Shown: positions 17,287-25,872 of the stretch, one piece after another
Numbering within the stretch: the first letter of the stretch is position 1
How the letters are laid out: every line of letters starts with the position of its first letter
Assembly: GCA_029261855.1 (NCBI GenBank)
Contig: JAJDAN010000048.1
Span: 62,001 to 126,000 of the forward strand
Origin: Deltaproteobacteria bacterium
GTDB lineage: Bacteria > Myxococcota_A > UBA9160 > UBA4427
Length of the DNA stretch: 64,000 bases
Reading direction: 5' to 3'
Notes under the pieces: generated by a model
What the model was told of the DNA's origin: nothing
The model's input: only the letters and a program-made list of their open reading frames with translations
The model's database searches: none
Translations under genes and position numbers: made by a program

Positions 17287-18813
17287 ATGAACCTGATGAT
17301 GCTGCTCGAGATGGCGTCCTCGAGCTTTGGCGACCGCGTGGCCGTCACGAACGCCGGGCGCTCGTTGACCTACGGCGGTCTGTTCCGCGCGGCCGGTCGT
17401 GCCGCGGCAATCGTCGAAGCCGCGGGCGTCGAACGCGTGGCCATGCTGGACGTGAGCAGCCTCGCGGTCCCGGTCGCACTCTTTGGCAGTGCCTGGTCGG
17501 GGCGACCGTTCGCACCCCTCAACTATCGACTCACTGCGGACGAGGTCGAGCGGCTGGCGTCGCAGATCGCGCCGGCCCTGCTCATCACCGATGCCGAGCG
17601 CGCTCCGGCGCTGTCGAAGATCGACGGGATCCAGGTGGTCGTCCGCGACGAGTGGCTGTCGGAGGTGACCGCAGACGGCTCGCACGATGGATCGGACCCG
17701 AGCACGGAATGGCCGATGGACCCGGAGGAGATCGCCATCCTGCTCTTCACGAGTGGGACCACGGGCGCGCCCAAGGCCGCGGTGCTGCGCCACAAGCACA
17801 TCGTGTCCTACATCCTCGGATCGGTGGAATTCATGGGTGCGGCGGACGACGATGCGGCCCTCATGAGCGTGCCGCCGTATCACATCGCCGGCATGGCAGC
17901 GATCGCGAGCTCGGTCTACTCCGGGCGCCGCATCGTCCAGCTTCCGAACTTCAAGGCGGAAGACTGGGTCTCGCTCGCGCGGGCGGAGGCGGTGACCAAC
18001 GCCTTCGTGGTCCCGACCATGCTTTCGCGCATCGTCGAAGAGCTCGAGGCGGCCAGGTCCACGGGCGCGGACGTCGCGCTGCCGTCGCTGCGCGCGATCT
18101 CGTACGGCGGCGGCAAGATGCCGCAGCCCGTGATCGAGAAGGCCATGCGCTTCTTTCCGTCGACGGACTTCACGAACGCCTACGGGCTCACCGAGACCAG
18201 CTCGACGATCTCGGTGCTCACCCCCGACGATCACCGCGAGGCTGCGGGTAGCGGAGATGACGCGGTGCGGAGGCGATTGATCTCGGTCGGCCGCCCGCTG
18301 CCCGGTCTCGAAGTCCGGATTCTCGACGAAGACGGCAAGGCCGTCGACCCGGGCGAACGCGGTGAGATCTGCGTGCGGGGCGAGCAGGTTTCCGGCGAGT
18401 ATCTCGGTCGCGGGAGCCTGCTTTCGGAAGACGGCTGGTTCGCCACCCGGGATGGCGGGTCCATGGACGCCGAAGGCTATCTGTTCGTGGAAGGCCGCAT
18501 CGACGACGTGATCGTGCGCGGTGGCGAGAACCTGTCTCCGGGCGAGATCGAGGACGTGCTGCTCGATCACGAGGCCGTCTCCGACGCCGCTGTCGTCGGT
18601 ATCCCGGACGAGCAGTGGGGCGAAGGGGTGGCCGCCGCCGTCGTCCTCAAGCGAGGCGCCACGGCTTCGGTCGAAGACCTGCAGAAGTGGGTCAAGGATC
18701 ACCTGCGCTCCTCACGCGTTCCGCAGGTCATCGCGTTCCGCGACGAGCTGCCGTACAACGAGACGGGCAAGCTGCTCCGCCGCGTCGTGCGCGCCGAGCT
18801 CTCGGGAGACTGA
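17287..18813 (+). CDS. Acyl-CoA synthetase (AMP-forming)
   Basis: A 508-residue ANL-superfamily ligase, full length. P-loop LLFTSGTTGAPKAAVLRHKH (about residues 154-173), adenylation motif NAYGLTETSSTIS, hinge VEGRIDDVIVRGGENLSPGEIEDVL and catalytic lysine in YNETGKLLRR close to the C-terminus are all present. The frame is open upstream, but ATG 17287 fits the usual N-terminus (MNLMMLLEMASSSFGDRVAV). It is four bases from the enoyl-CoA hydratase gene, so ligation and hydration of an acyl chain are probably made together. Confidence 0.93.
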   Translation: MNLMMLLEMASSSFGDRVAVTNAGRSLTYGGLFRAAGRAAAIVEAAGVERVAMLDVSSLAVPVALFGSAWSGRPFAPLNYRLTADEVERLASQIAPALLITDAERAPALSKIDGIQVVVRDEWLSEVTADGSHDGSDPSTEWPMDPEEIAILLFTSGTTGAPKAAVLRHKHIVSYILGSVEFMGAADDDAALMSVPPYHIAGMAAIASSVYSGRRIVQLPNFKAEDWVSLARAEAVTNAFVVPTMLSRIVEELEAARSTGADVALPSLRAISYGGGKMPQPVIEKAMRFFPSTDFTNAYGLTETSSTISVLTPDDHREAAGSGDDAVRRRLISVGRPLPGLEVRILDEDGKAVDPGERGEICVRGEQVSGEYLGRGSLLSEDGWFATRDGGSMDAEGYLFVEGRIDDVIVRGGENLSPGEIEDVLLDHEAVSDAAVVGIPDEQWGEGVAAAVVLKRGATASVEDLQKWVKDHLRSSRVPQVIAFRDELPYNETGKLLRRVVRAELSGD

Positions 18814-18817
18814 GGCG

Positions 18818-19864
18818 GTGGCGGACGCCGCCTCGGTCCCGGCGCTGCCGCTGGACGGGGCGCTACGACTGGTGGAAGCCCTCGAGGTCGTACCGTCTCC
18901 GTATGCGCTCGAACGATTCTCGCCCCTGACCGGCCAGTCGTTCCTGCTGGTGGACTTCGCGGACGACGGCGACGATCCGGGCCCCGTGCAGACACCCGCG
19001 TTTCGGGAGGCGCTCGAACGCCTGCCGTGTCCGACCATCGCGATCTGCCCGGACGAGACCGACGCGACCGCAGCACTCGCCGATCGCTTCGACGTCGTGG
19101 TCGCGGACCCGGCGGAGGCGCTGGCGGTGATCACGGGCATCGAGCGCTCGCCTCTCGCGGCCATGGCGCTCGTGCAGTTGCTGCGCCAGGGCGACTATCT
19201 GGACTGGCACCACGCACTCATCGCCGAGAGCCTCGTCTATTCGACCCTGCAGTCGGGTCCGGACTTCGCGGCTTGGCTCGCCCAGCGGCCCGCTCCAAAG
19301 GCGTCCGAGCCCGAATCAGGCCCTGCTGTGCGCCTCGAACGCTGGGACCACGAGCTGGTGATGAGCCTGAACCGGCCGCGTCGCCACAACGCGTTCTCCG
19401 TCGAGATGCGCGATGCCCTGGTCGAGGCGCTGCAGCTCGCGGTGTCGGACGTGTCCATCGAGCGGATCGTGTTGCGCGGCGAGGGCCCGTCCTTCTCGAG
19501 TGGCGGCGACCTCTCCGAGTTTGGCGAGCTTCCGGATCCGACGACGGCGCACGGCGTGCGTTCCACGCGTCACCCGGCGCGCCTGCTGATTCGCTGTGCC
19601 GATCGCGTCGAGGCGCGGGTGCACGGGGCCTGCATCGGCGCGGGCATCGAGTTGCCGGCGTTCGTCTCGCGAATCGTGGCGGCGCCCGACGCCTTCTTCC
19701 AGCTGCCCGAGCTGTCCATGGGGCTCGTGCCCGGCGCCGGCGGGACGGCGAGCCTGCCGCGCCGCATCGGTCGCCACCGGACCGCGTGGCTCGCGATCAC
19801 GGGCAAGCAGGTGGACGTCGATGCGGCTCTTCGCTGGGGGCTGGTGGACGAGGTCCGGTCCTGA
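18818..19864 (+). CDS. Enoyl-CoA hydratase/isomerase with N-terminal extension
   Basis: A 348-residue protein starting with GTG 18818. The C-terminal 240 residues are a crotonase fold: VMSLNRPRRHNAFSVEMRDAL, the first oxyanion-hole loop PSFSSGGDLSEFG, the second ACIGAGIELPAFVSRI, and LPELSMGLVPGAGGTASLPRRIG with the catalytic glutamate position. About 105 residues at the N-terminus are not part of the standard domain and include a degenerate partial crotonase-like segment. It acts in beta-oxidation-like hydration of 2-enoyl-CoA, presumably on the product of the upstream ligase. Confidence 0.88.
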   Translation: MADAASVPALPLDGALRLVEALEVVPSPYALERFSPLTGQSFLLVDFADDGDDPGPVQTPAFREALERLPCPTIAICPDETDATAALADRFDVVVADPAEALAVITGIERSPLAAMALVQLLRQGDYLDWHHALIAESLVYSTLQSGPDFAAWLAQRPAPKASEPESGPAVRLERWDHELVMSLNRPRRHNAFSVEMRDALVEALQLAVSDVSIERIVLRGEGPSFSSGGDLSEFGELPDPTTAHGVRSTRHPARLLIRCADRVEARVHGACIGAGIELPAFVSRIVAAPDAFFQLPELSMGLVPGAGGTASLPRRIGRHRTAWLAITGKQVDVDAALRWGLVDEVRS

Positions 19865-19940
19865 GTCGGTGGTCGCGTCGCCTGGAGTCGCCGCAAGTGA
19901 GCCAGCGTGAGATCGGTGAGCAGGTGAGGAAGGTCAGCAC

Positions 19941-21284
19941 GTGAGCGCCTTCGAACCGCAGCCGGCGATGCCCGCGCGGGGGTTGCCCTGGGCGGGATCG
20001 GGCTTCGGACTGCTGCGCGACCCGACACGCTTCCTGCAGGCACGCCGGACACAGCTGGGGGACACCTTCGCGCTCGACGTGTTTGGCCGTGCCGTGCTGT
20101 TCGTCTTCTCGCCGGCGGGCGTCCGCGACCTCTGGGCCCTCCCGGAAGCGAAGGCCAGCAAGGGCCTCGCCGACTTCGCGCTCCTGCGCCACAAGGTTCC
20201 CGACGAGCTCTTCGCGGGCCGACGCACTTTCCCGCACGGCTTGTTCGCGCGCGACGACGTCGAGGACTACCTCGTCAACCTGGAGGAAGCGATCGCCTGG
20301 CAGATCGACGAGCTCGGCGGCGCCGGCGAGTTCGAGGTCTTTGCCCTGGCGCGCAGGCTCACCCATCGAATGGGGCTCGCGTCCTGGGGCGGCAGCCTGG
20401 CCGCTTCGCCGCGCTTCCTGGACCGCCTGATCCCGTTGCTCGACCGGCTCGACAGCTCCGAGTCCTTCGTGCATCCGCACAAGATGTTCTGGACCCTGCT
20501 CACGCAGAAGCGGTCCGAACGGCGCGCCCTGCGCGCCTTCGATGCCGTGTTCGCGGAGCTGCTGGCGGCGCACGCGCGCAACGCGCGAAAGGGAGAGCCT
20601 CGCGACGACCTCTTCGCGAGAATCTGCGCCGCCTGGCATGACGTTCCCAGCCCCGACCGGGAACAGGGCATCGGGCGGGACGTGCTGCTCGTCCAGATGG
20701 CTTCGCAATCGAATCTGTTCGCCGCGATGGGCTGGACTCTCGTCCATCTGCTTGAGCGCCCGGAGTTGTTGGCCGCGGTGCGCGCGGGGGATGTCGACCT
20801 GCTCGATCGCTGCGCGCTCGAATCGATCCGACTGCGCCAGCGGTCGATCGTGCTGCGCCGGGTGCTCGCGCCCTGCGAGCTCGCGGATGAGCACACCCGC
20901 TACCGCCTCAGCCCTGGAAGCTTCGCGGCCACGATGCTGTCCCTGACCAACCCCACGGCGCTACCGGGACTCGACGGCTTCGACCCGGACCACTATCTCG
21001 ATCGCCGCTTTCAACGCACGCGGGAGCTGTCCGCTCGCGAGCTGGTCACGACCTTCGGACACGGCAAGCACAGCTGTCCCGCCCAGGCATTCTCGATCCG
21101 GTCGATCCGCTGCGCGGTGCTGGCGTTGTTGCAGACCTTCGACCTGCGCCCCGCGTTCGAGGCGCCGCGTCCCTTGCGGCGTCAGATCGGAGGCGTCGCC
21201 CGGGCAGATCGCCCGTGCCGCGTCCGCTACGAGAGACGAGCCGCGCAAGCGACCCGATCGGACTCCTGGCCCGGATCCGCATGA
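19941..21284 (+). CDS. Cytochrome P450 with CYP7/CYP8-like I-helix
   Basis: A 447-residue soluble P450 with GTG start. The heme loop is FGHGKHSCPAQ with thiolate C379; the ExxR motif is E294-S-I-R297. The usual oxygen-activating AG(A/G)xT segment in the I-helix is replaced by MASQSNLFAAMGW (about residues 253-265), which resembles the ASQANTIPATFW of vertebrate cholesterol 7alpha-hydroxylase CYP7A1. The N-terminus GLPWAGSGFGLLRDPTRFLQ lacks a membrane anchor. Reading from this, a sterol or oxylipin-like substrate is possible but not proven. The redox partner is not encoded nearby. Confidence 0.9.
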   Translation: MSAFEPQPAMPARGLPWAGSGFGLLRDPTRFLQARRTQLGDTFALDVFGRAVLFVFSPAGVRDLWALPEAKASKGLADFALLRHKVPDELFAGRRTFPHGLFARDDVEDYLVNLEEAIAWQIDELGGAGEFEVFALARRLTHRMGLASWGGSLAASPRFLDRLIPLLDRLDSSESFVHPHKMFWTLLTQKRSERRALRAFDAVFAELLAAHARNARKGEPRDDLFARICAAWHDVPSPDREQGIGRDVLLVQMASQSNLFAAMGWTLVHLLERPELLAAVRAGDVDLLDRCALESIRLRQRSIVLRRVLAPCELADEHTRYRLSPGSFAATMLSLTNPTALPGLDGFDPDHYLDRRFQRTRELSARELVTTFGHGKHSCPAQAFSIRSIRCAVLALLQTFDLRPAFEAPRPLRRQIGGVARADRPCRVRYERRAAQATRSDSWPGSA

Positions 21285-21510
21285 CGGATCAGGGCTAGCC
21301 CCAATGCGTCATTGGCTTGGCTTCGAGCGCGCGGAGTTCCGGGTAGAACCCTTCGGAACCGGCTTCGCGAGCGGATGCGGCTGGAACGGGAGGATCTCAC
21401 TAGTGCGAGATCCTGTCGGCAGTCTCCGGATGCCGCGCGGGCCGCCCTGTCATGCGCTCCCGGCCGCGCATTGGAGTCGCGCCCCGATCCGCATGACGGA
21501 TCAGGGCTAG
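21274..21510. repeat. Pair of 25-bp direct repeats in the gap after the P450 gene
   Basis: The sequence GATCCGCATGACGGATCAGG followed by GCTAG occurs at 21274-21298 and again at 21486-21510. Each copy contains a GATCCG-CATGA-CGGATC hairpin. The first copy includes the P450 stop codon. The roughly 190 bp between them contain no credible gene; the second copy ends 64 bp before the CaiB gene. The arrangement looks like a local duplication or two copies of a small dispersed element. The hairpins may help terminate the P450 transcript. Confidence 0.8.
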
Positions 21511-21574
21511 ACTCCACGCGTTTCAGCGCGACGAGTTCGAAGGCGGGCTCGAGCGATAGAGTGAGGAGGGCGGC

Positions 21575-22780
21575 ATGCCGGGTCCCATGGAAGGTGTGAA
21601 GGTGGTCGAACTCGGCGTCTGGGTCGCGGGCCCTGCCGCGGGTGGGATCCTGTCGGACTGGGGGGCCGACGTCGTGAAGATCGAGCCTCCCGGAATCGGT
21701 GACCCCGCGCGCACCTTCCAGCGCATGCTCGGCGCGGACCTGCCCTTCAACCCGGTCTTCGAGAACGACAATCGCAGCAAGCGCAGCATCGTCATCGACC
21801 TGAGCACCGAACGCGGCAAAGGCCTCGCCCTCGAGCTGCTCGACGACGCAGACGTCTTCGTCACCAACGTGCGGCAGAAGGCGCTCGCCCGTCTCGGCCT
21901 CGATTCGGATTCACTGCTAGCGCGCAACCCGCGCCTCGTCTACGGCATGATCACCGGCTACGGGCTCGAGGGTCCCGACGCCGATCGCGCCGCCTACGAC
22001 ATCGCGGGCTTCTGGGCTCGGTCCGGCATCGCCGCGAGCCTGACCTCGCCGGGCCACCACCCGCCGTTCCAGCGCGGGGGCATGGGCGACCACAACGCCG
22101 GTCTCGCTGCTGCCGGCGCCATCTCGGCCGCGCTCTTCTCGCGCGAGAAGACGGGCAAAGGGCAGATGGTGAGCACGTCGCTCCTGCGCGAGGGCATCTA
22201 CACCCTGAGCTTCGATCTTTCCCTGGCCGCGCGCTTCGGCGTGCCGCTGCAGGTGGCCGACCGCAAGTCCATGGGCAACCCGTGCATCAACAACTACTCG
22301 GACAAGGACGGTCGCTGGTTCTGGATCGTCGGGCTCGAGGCGGAACGCCATTGGCCGCCCCTGGCGCGTGTCGCGGGTCACCCGGAATGGATCGACGACC
22401 CGCGTTTCGCGACCGCCGCCGACCGGGCCCAGAACGCGGCGGTGTTGATCGCCGAACTCGACGCCATCTTCGCCACCCGGACTCGTGAGGAATGGAGCAA
22501 GGTCTTCGATACCGAGGAGGACTTCTGGTGGGCGCCGGTGCAGACGACGGAGGAAGTCCTGGCGGACCCCCAGGTGCTCGCGTCCGGCGGCCTCGTGGCC
22601 GTCCCGGATGGCGACGGTACGACCCTGCTGCCGGCGACACCGTGCGACTTCCAAGGCACGCCGTGGGCACCGCGGGCCATGGCGCCGGGACACGGCGAGC
22701 ACAGCGACGAGATCCTGCGCGAGCTCGGCCGGTCGGACGACGAGATCGCCGCGCTGCGCGCGGAGTCGATCGTCGCATGA
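21575..22780 (+). CDS. CaiB/BaiF family III CoA-transferase
   Basis: A 401-residue single-domain CoA-transferase, ATG preceded by GAGGAGGGC. The N-terminus VKVVELGVWVAGPAAGGILSD, VVKIEPP, the segment ENDNRSKRSIVIDL and the GMGDHNAG motif with the likely catalytic aspartate define the family. Members form interlocked dimers and move CoA between carboxylic acids without free energy cost. The TGA stop overlaps the ATG of the following secreted SBP56-like gene, an unusual coupling of a cytosolic CoA enzyme to an exported protein. Confidence 0.92.
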   Translation: MPGPMEGVKVVELGVWVAGPAAGGILSDWGADVVKIEPPGIGDPARTFQRMLGADLPFNPVFENDNRSKRSIVIDLSTERGKGLALELLDDADVFVTNVRQKALARLGLDSDSLLARNPRLVYGMITGYGLEGPDADRAAYDIAGFWARSGIAASLTSPGHHPPFQRGGMGDHNAGLAAAGAISAALFSREKTGKGQMVSTSLLREGIYTLSFDLSLAARFGVPLQVADRKSMGNPCINNYSDKDGRWFWIVGLEAERHWPPLARVAGHPEWIDDPRFATAADRAQNAAVLIAELDAIFATRTREEWSKVFDTEEDFWWAPVQTTEEVLADPQVLASGGLVAVPDGDGTTLLPATPCDFQGTPWAPRAMAPGHGEHSDEILRELGRSDDEIAALRAESIVA

Positions 22781-24093
22781 AGCCCGGGGCGTGGGTGCCG
22801 AGACAGGCCGTCGTCGTGGTCGCGATGCTCGCCGCAGCGCTCGCTGTGGTCGGGGTGGGAGGCGCTGTCCACGCGGACGAGGTGGGTCAGTCACCGTATG
22901 TTCCCAACATCGTCGGTCAGGAGGACTTCCTCTACGTCTGGACCCAGGGCGTGGACGGGCTGGGCGACGGGTCGGACAAGCTCGTGACCCTGGGCGCCAA
23001 TCCCGACCTGCCGCACTACGGCGAGGTGATCGCGTCGGTGTCTGTTGGCGGGCGGCACGGGGCGCATCACGGCGGCTTTACCGACGATCGACGCCAGCTG
23101 TGGGTGGGGGGCGTGGAAGACAGTCGCATCTTCATCTTCGACGTCGCGAGCGACCCCGCGAATCCGGAGCTGCTGCACAGCATCGTCGACTTCCCCGAGC
23201 GCAGCGGCGGAGTGGTCGGCCCGTATACCTTTCTCGCTCTGCCCGGGTCGATGTTGATCAGTGGCCTGTCGAACACCCGGGACGGCGGCGTGAAGACCGG
23301 ACTCGTCGAGTTCACGAATCGCGGGGAGTTCGTTCGCACCACCTGGATGCCCGAGGGAGCCGTGCACGGCGCCGACGTGGCCGTCAACCCGCGCCTCAAC
23401 CGGATGCTCACGGGGTCCTTCACCGGTCGCAGCACCTACACGCGAGACCTGCGCGAGCTGATGGCGAACCCCGATTTGCTGGAGAGCTTCGGAAGCACGG
23501 TGGTCGTGTGGGATCTCCACGTCCGCAAGCCCGTGCAGATCCTCGAAGTGCCGGGTGCGGCCGTGGAGATTCGTTGGGCGCTGCGGCCGCGCCACGATTA
23601 CGCCTTCGCCGTGACCGCGCTCGGATCACAGCTGTGGGGCGTCTTCCGTCAGACCGACGGCACCTTTCGGGCGAAGCGGCTCGCCGACATCGGAGACCCG
23701 TCGAGCCGCCCGCTTCCCGTTGACCTGAGCCTGTCGTCCAACGATCGCTACCTGTTCGTGGCGAGCTTCCGCGACGGGGGAGTGCGGGTGTTCGACGTCT
23801 CGGACCCGGACGAGCCGGAAAAGATCCTGGCGCAGAAGATCGGGTCCCAGCTGGGCAGCGTCGCGCAGAGCTGGGATGGCGAGCGTGTCTACTTCTCGTC
23901 TTCGCTACTGCCCAACTGGGACGGACGCGGCGAGTCCGAGGAGCAGTTCGTGCGCGCCTTCTCCTTCGACGGCGAGGATCTCGAGCCGCTGTTCTCCGTC
24001 GACTTCGCGAGGCTGGGCCTGGGCAATCCGCACGGGATGTACTTCGGCTCGCTCTCGTTGTACAAGGGACGGGTGGCGGGTGTGAGCCGCTAG
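22777..24093 (+). CDS. Exported selenium-binding protein 56 / methanethiol oxidase homologue
   Basis: A 438-residue protein with an N-terminal signal peptide (VVVVAMLAAALAVVGVGGAVHADE). The mature part is a seven-bladed propeller of the SBP56 family: DFLYVWT, the HGAHHGGFTDDRRQLWVGG segment, LPVDLSLSSNDRYLFVASF with GGVRVFDVSDPDEPEKI, and QSWDGERVYFSSSLLPNWD near the end. Bacterial members include periplasmic copper methanethiol oxidase. Unlike human SELENBP1, which is named for a reactive cysteine, this protein contains no cysteine at all. Role in sulfur compound oxidation is possible; a different oxidase activity cannot be excluded. Confidence 0.8.
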   Translation: MKPGAWVPRQAVVVVAMLAAALAVVGVGGAVHADEVGQSPYVPNIVGQEDFLYVWTQGVDGLGDGSDKLVTLGANPDLPHYGEVIASVSVGGRHGAHHGGFTDDRRQLWVGGVEDSRIFIFDVASDPANPELLHSIVDFPERSGGVVGPYTFLALPGSMLISGLSNTRDGGVKTGLVEFTNRGEFVRTTWMPEGAVHGADVAVNPRLNRMLTGSFTGRSTYTRDLRELMANPDLLESFGSTVVVWDLHVRKPVQILEVPGAAVEIRWALRPRHDYAFAVTALGSQLWGVFRQTDGTFRAKRLADIGDPSSRPLPVDLSLSSNDRYLFVASFRDGGVRVFDVSDPDEPEKILAQKIGSQLGSVAQSWDGERVYFSSSLLPNWDGRGESEEQFVRAFSFDGEDLEPLFSVDFARLGLGNPHGMYFGSLSLYKGRVAGVSR

Positions 24094-24130
24094 GACGATA
24101 CACCCCGAGGGGGTAGGTCGGAGACGAAGT

Positions 24131-24147
24131 GTGGGCTAATTTCCCAC
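24131..24147. promoter_or_regulatory. Operator-like palindrome at the start of the DUF6502 gene
   Basis: GTGGGCTAATTTCCCAC, matching the GTGGGAA-N3-TTCCCAC palindromes at 26821 and 26854 in 15 of 17 positions against the latter. It ends four bases before the ATG at 24152, so a bound protein would block transcription or translation start. No separate Shine-Dalgarno is visible, suggesting a short or leaderless mRNA. Confidence 0.7.
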
Positions 24148-24151
24148 GCCG

Positions 24152-25003
24152 ATGCCTGCCACTCCTCAGCCGCGTCCGGGCCCGACCCCGCACCCCGAGC
24201 CGCCTCCGGCCCTGGTGTCCGCCCTGCGGCGGATGCTCGTGCCCCTCGCGCGTCTGCTGCTGGCCCACGGCGTCACCCAGCCCTTCCTCGCCGGTCTGCT
24301 CAAGGGTGTCTACGTCGAGGTCGCCGAGCGCGAGTTCGCCATCGAAGGGCGCCCGCAGACCACCAGCCGCTTGAGCCTGCTCACCGGGATCCACCGCAAG
24401 GACGTGAAGCGCTTGCGCGAGGCGCCCGGCGAGTCCGTTGGCGTTCCGCGGTCCGTCTCCCTGGGTGCGCAGCTGGTGTCGCGTTGGGTGGGGCTCGACG
24501 CCTACCGGGACGAGAGTGGACCGCTGCCGTTGCCCCGTCAGATCCCGGCCGACGGGGGGCCGTCGTTCGAGGGTCTGGTGGCCTCGGTGAGCAAGGACAT
24601 CCGGCCCCGGGCGATTCTCGACGAGTGGCTGCGGCTCGGTGTCGCGACCCTCGACGAGGCCGACCGGGTCAGTCTGAACACCCGCGCCTTCGTGCCCGAG
24701 AAGGGGTTCGACGAGAAGGCCCACTATCTCGGGCGCAGCCTCGCGGACCATGTGGCGGCCGCGGGCCGGAACCTCACGGGCGGACAACCCCCGCTGCTCG
24801 AACGCAGCGTCTACTACGACGAGCTCCGGGAAGAATCGGTCGCCGAGCTGGCGGCGCTCGCCCGCCGGCTGGGCGAGCAGGCGCTCGAGACCGTCAATCG
24901 CCGAGCGCTCGAGCTGCAACAAGGCGACGCCGCGACGGACGCGGCCCGCCGCCGCATGCGCTTCGGGGTCTACTTCTACGAAGAGGGCGACGGCGATGAT
25001 TGA
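24152..25003 (+). CDS. DUF6502 family protein, candidate transcription regulator
   Basis: A 283-residue cytoplasmic protein. After a Pro-rich start it reads LLLAHGVTQPFLAGLLKGVYVEVAEREF and then RLSLLTGIHRKDVKRLRE (about residues 40-92), which looks like a helix-turn-helix with a recognition helix at TGIHRKDVKRLRE. The C-terminal part, with RAFVPEKGFDEKAHYLGRSLADH and ends FGVYFYEE, matches what I know of DUF6502 proteins. No activity has been assigned to the family to my knowledge. The gene overlaps the next (DUF5666) gene by eight bases and carries a palindrome at its own start that recurs twice in a promoter 2.7 kb downstream, so autoregulation and control of the neighbours are inferred. 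Confidence 0.8.
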   Translation: MPATPQPRPGPTPHPEPPPALVSALRRMLVPLARLLLAHGVTQPFLAGLLKGVYVEVAEREFAIEGRPQTTSRLSLLTGIHRKDVKRLREAPGESVGVPRSVSLGAQLVSRWVGLDAYRDESGPLPLPRQIPADGGPSFEGLVASVSKDIRPRAILDEWLRLGVATLDEADRVSLNTRAFVPEKGFDEKAHYLGRSLADHVAAAGRNLTGGQPPLLERSVYYDELREESVAELAALARRLGEQALETVNRRALELQQGDAATDAARRRMRFGVYFYEEGDGDD

Positions 25004-25859
25004 TCGCGGGATCGTCGTCTTCGTTGCCGCGCGGCGGGGGTGGATGGGTCTCCCGGTGGCGGCGATCCTTGCAGCCACCGTGCTTCTCGCGTTGGCTGCG
25101 CCGGGCGCCCGGGCCGCCGACGCGGGCTGCGGCGACGCGGGCTGGACCGAGGAGATCGTGTCCGCCAGCGGCGACGAGTCTGGACTGGGTGGAACGGGTG
25201 CGCGAGGCGACGATTCGGGGCTCGGCGGAAGCGGCGCTCGCGGCGACGACAGTGGCATCGGCGGTACCGGCGTGTTCGGGACCCTCTCGGCCGTGGGGAG
25301 CGTCTGCGTCAACGGGCAGCGCATCGGATTCGACGAGAACGTCGAGGTGGTGCTCGAGAAGGGCGTCGCGATCGGCGCCGCAAACCTGGCTGTCGGCCAG
25401 ACCGTATGGCTCGTCGCGCATCCGGCCGAAGCGGGACTCACGACGTCGAAGGTCTGGGTGCTGCCGGACGGCGTGGCGGGCGCGGCCGCTCACGCCTGGC
25501 TCGAGAGCCGCATCGACGCGTCCCCGGATCTCGCGTTCCTGTCCATCGAGGGTGTCGTGTCGAGCTGGCCCGACGGCGACCGCTTCGAACTCGAAGGAGT
25601 GCTCGTCGACGCGACAGCATCGCGCGAGCTGCGCGGGGCACTGGATGTCGCCGCACGGGTGCGGGTCAGCGGCGCGATCTCGCGCGATGGGCTGTTGCGT
25701 CCAGAGCGCATTTCCGTGCGGGTTCGACCGCCGGAACGCCCGTCCCGTCCCGTCGATCGGGCGCCTCGGATCGAGCGACCGCCGACCCAGGACCGGCCGA
25801 CACGGCCCGACTCGTCGGTGCGGCCGAATCGCCGGGACCGGGTGTCGCCGACGCCCTAG
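24996..25859 (+). CDS. Exported DUF5666 protein with Gly-Asp repeats
   Basis: A 287-residue protein starting inside the 3' end of the DUF6502 gene (ATG 24996). A signal peptide (WMGLPVAAILAATVLLALAAPGARAA) leads into three repeats of the form G(D/A)(D/R)SG(L/I)GG(T/S)G (about residues 58-90), then beta-rich DUF5666-like modules (GSVCVNGQRIGFDENVEVV; LSIEGVVSSWPDGDRFELEGVLVD). The tail is Pro/Arg-rich. DUF5666 modules resemble small OB-like beta barrels in secreted proteins. The GGTG repeats could bind calcium or act as a flexible linker. Co-occurrence with DUF6502 is, from memory, common. Confidence 0.8.
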   Translation: MIDRGIVVFVAARRGWMGLPVAAILAATVLLALAAPGARAADAGCGDAGWTEEIVSASGDESGLGGTGARGDDSGLGGSGARGDDSGIGGTGVFGTLSAVGSVCVNGQRIGFDENVEVVLEKGVAIGAANLAVGQTVWLVAHPAEAGLTTSKVWVLPDGVAGAAAHAWLESRIDASPDLAFLSIEGVVSSWPDGDRFELEGVLVDATASRELRGALDVAARVRVSGAISRDGLLRPERISVRVRPPERPSRPVDRAPRIERPPTQDRPTRPDSSVRPNRRDRVSPTP

Positions 25860-25872
25860 ACGCCCGCCGCGA

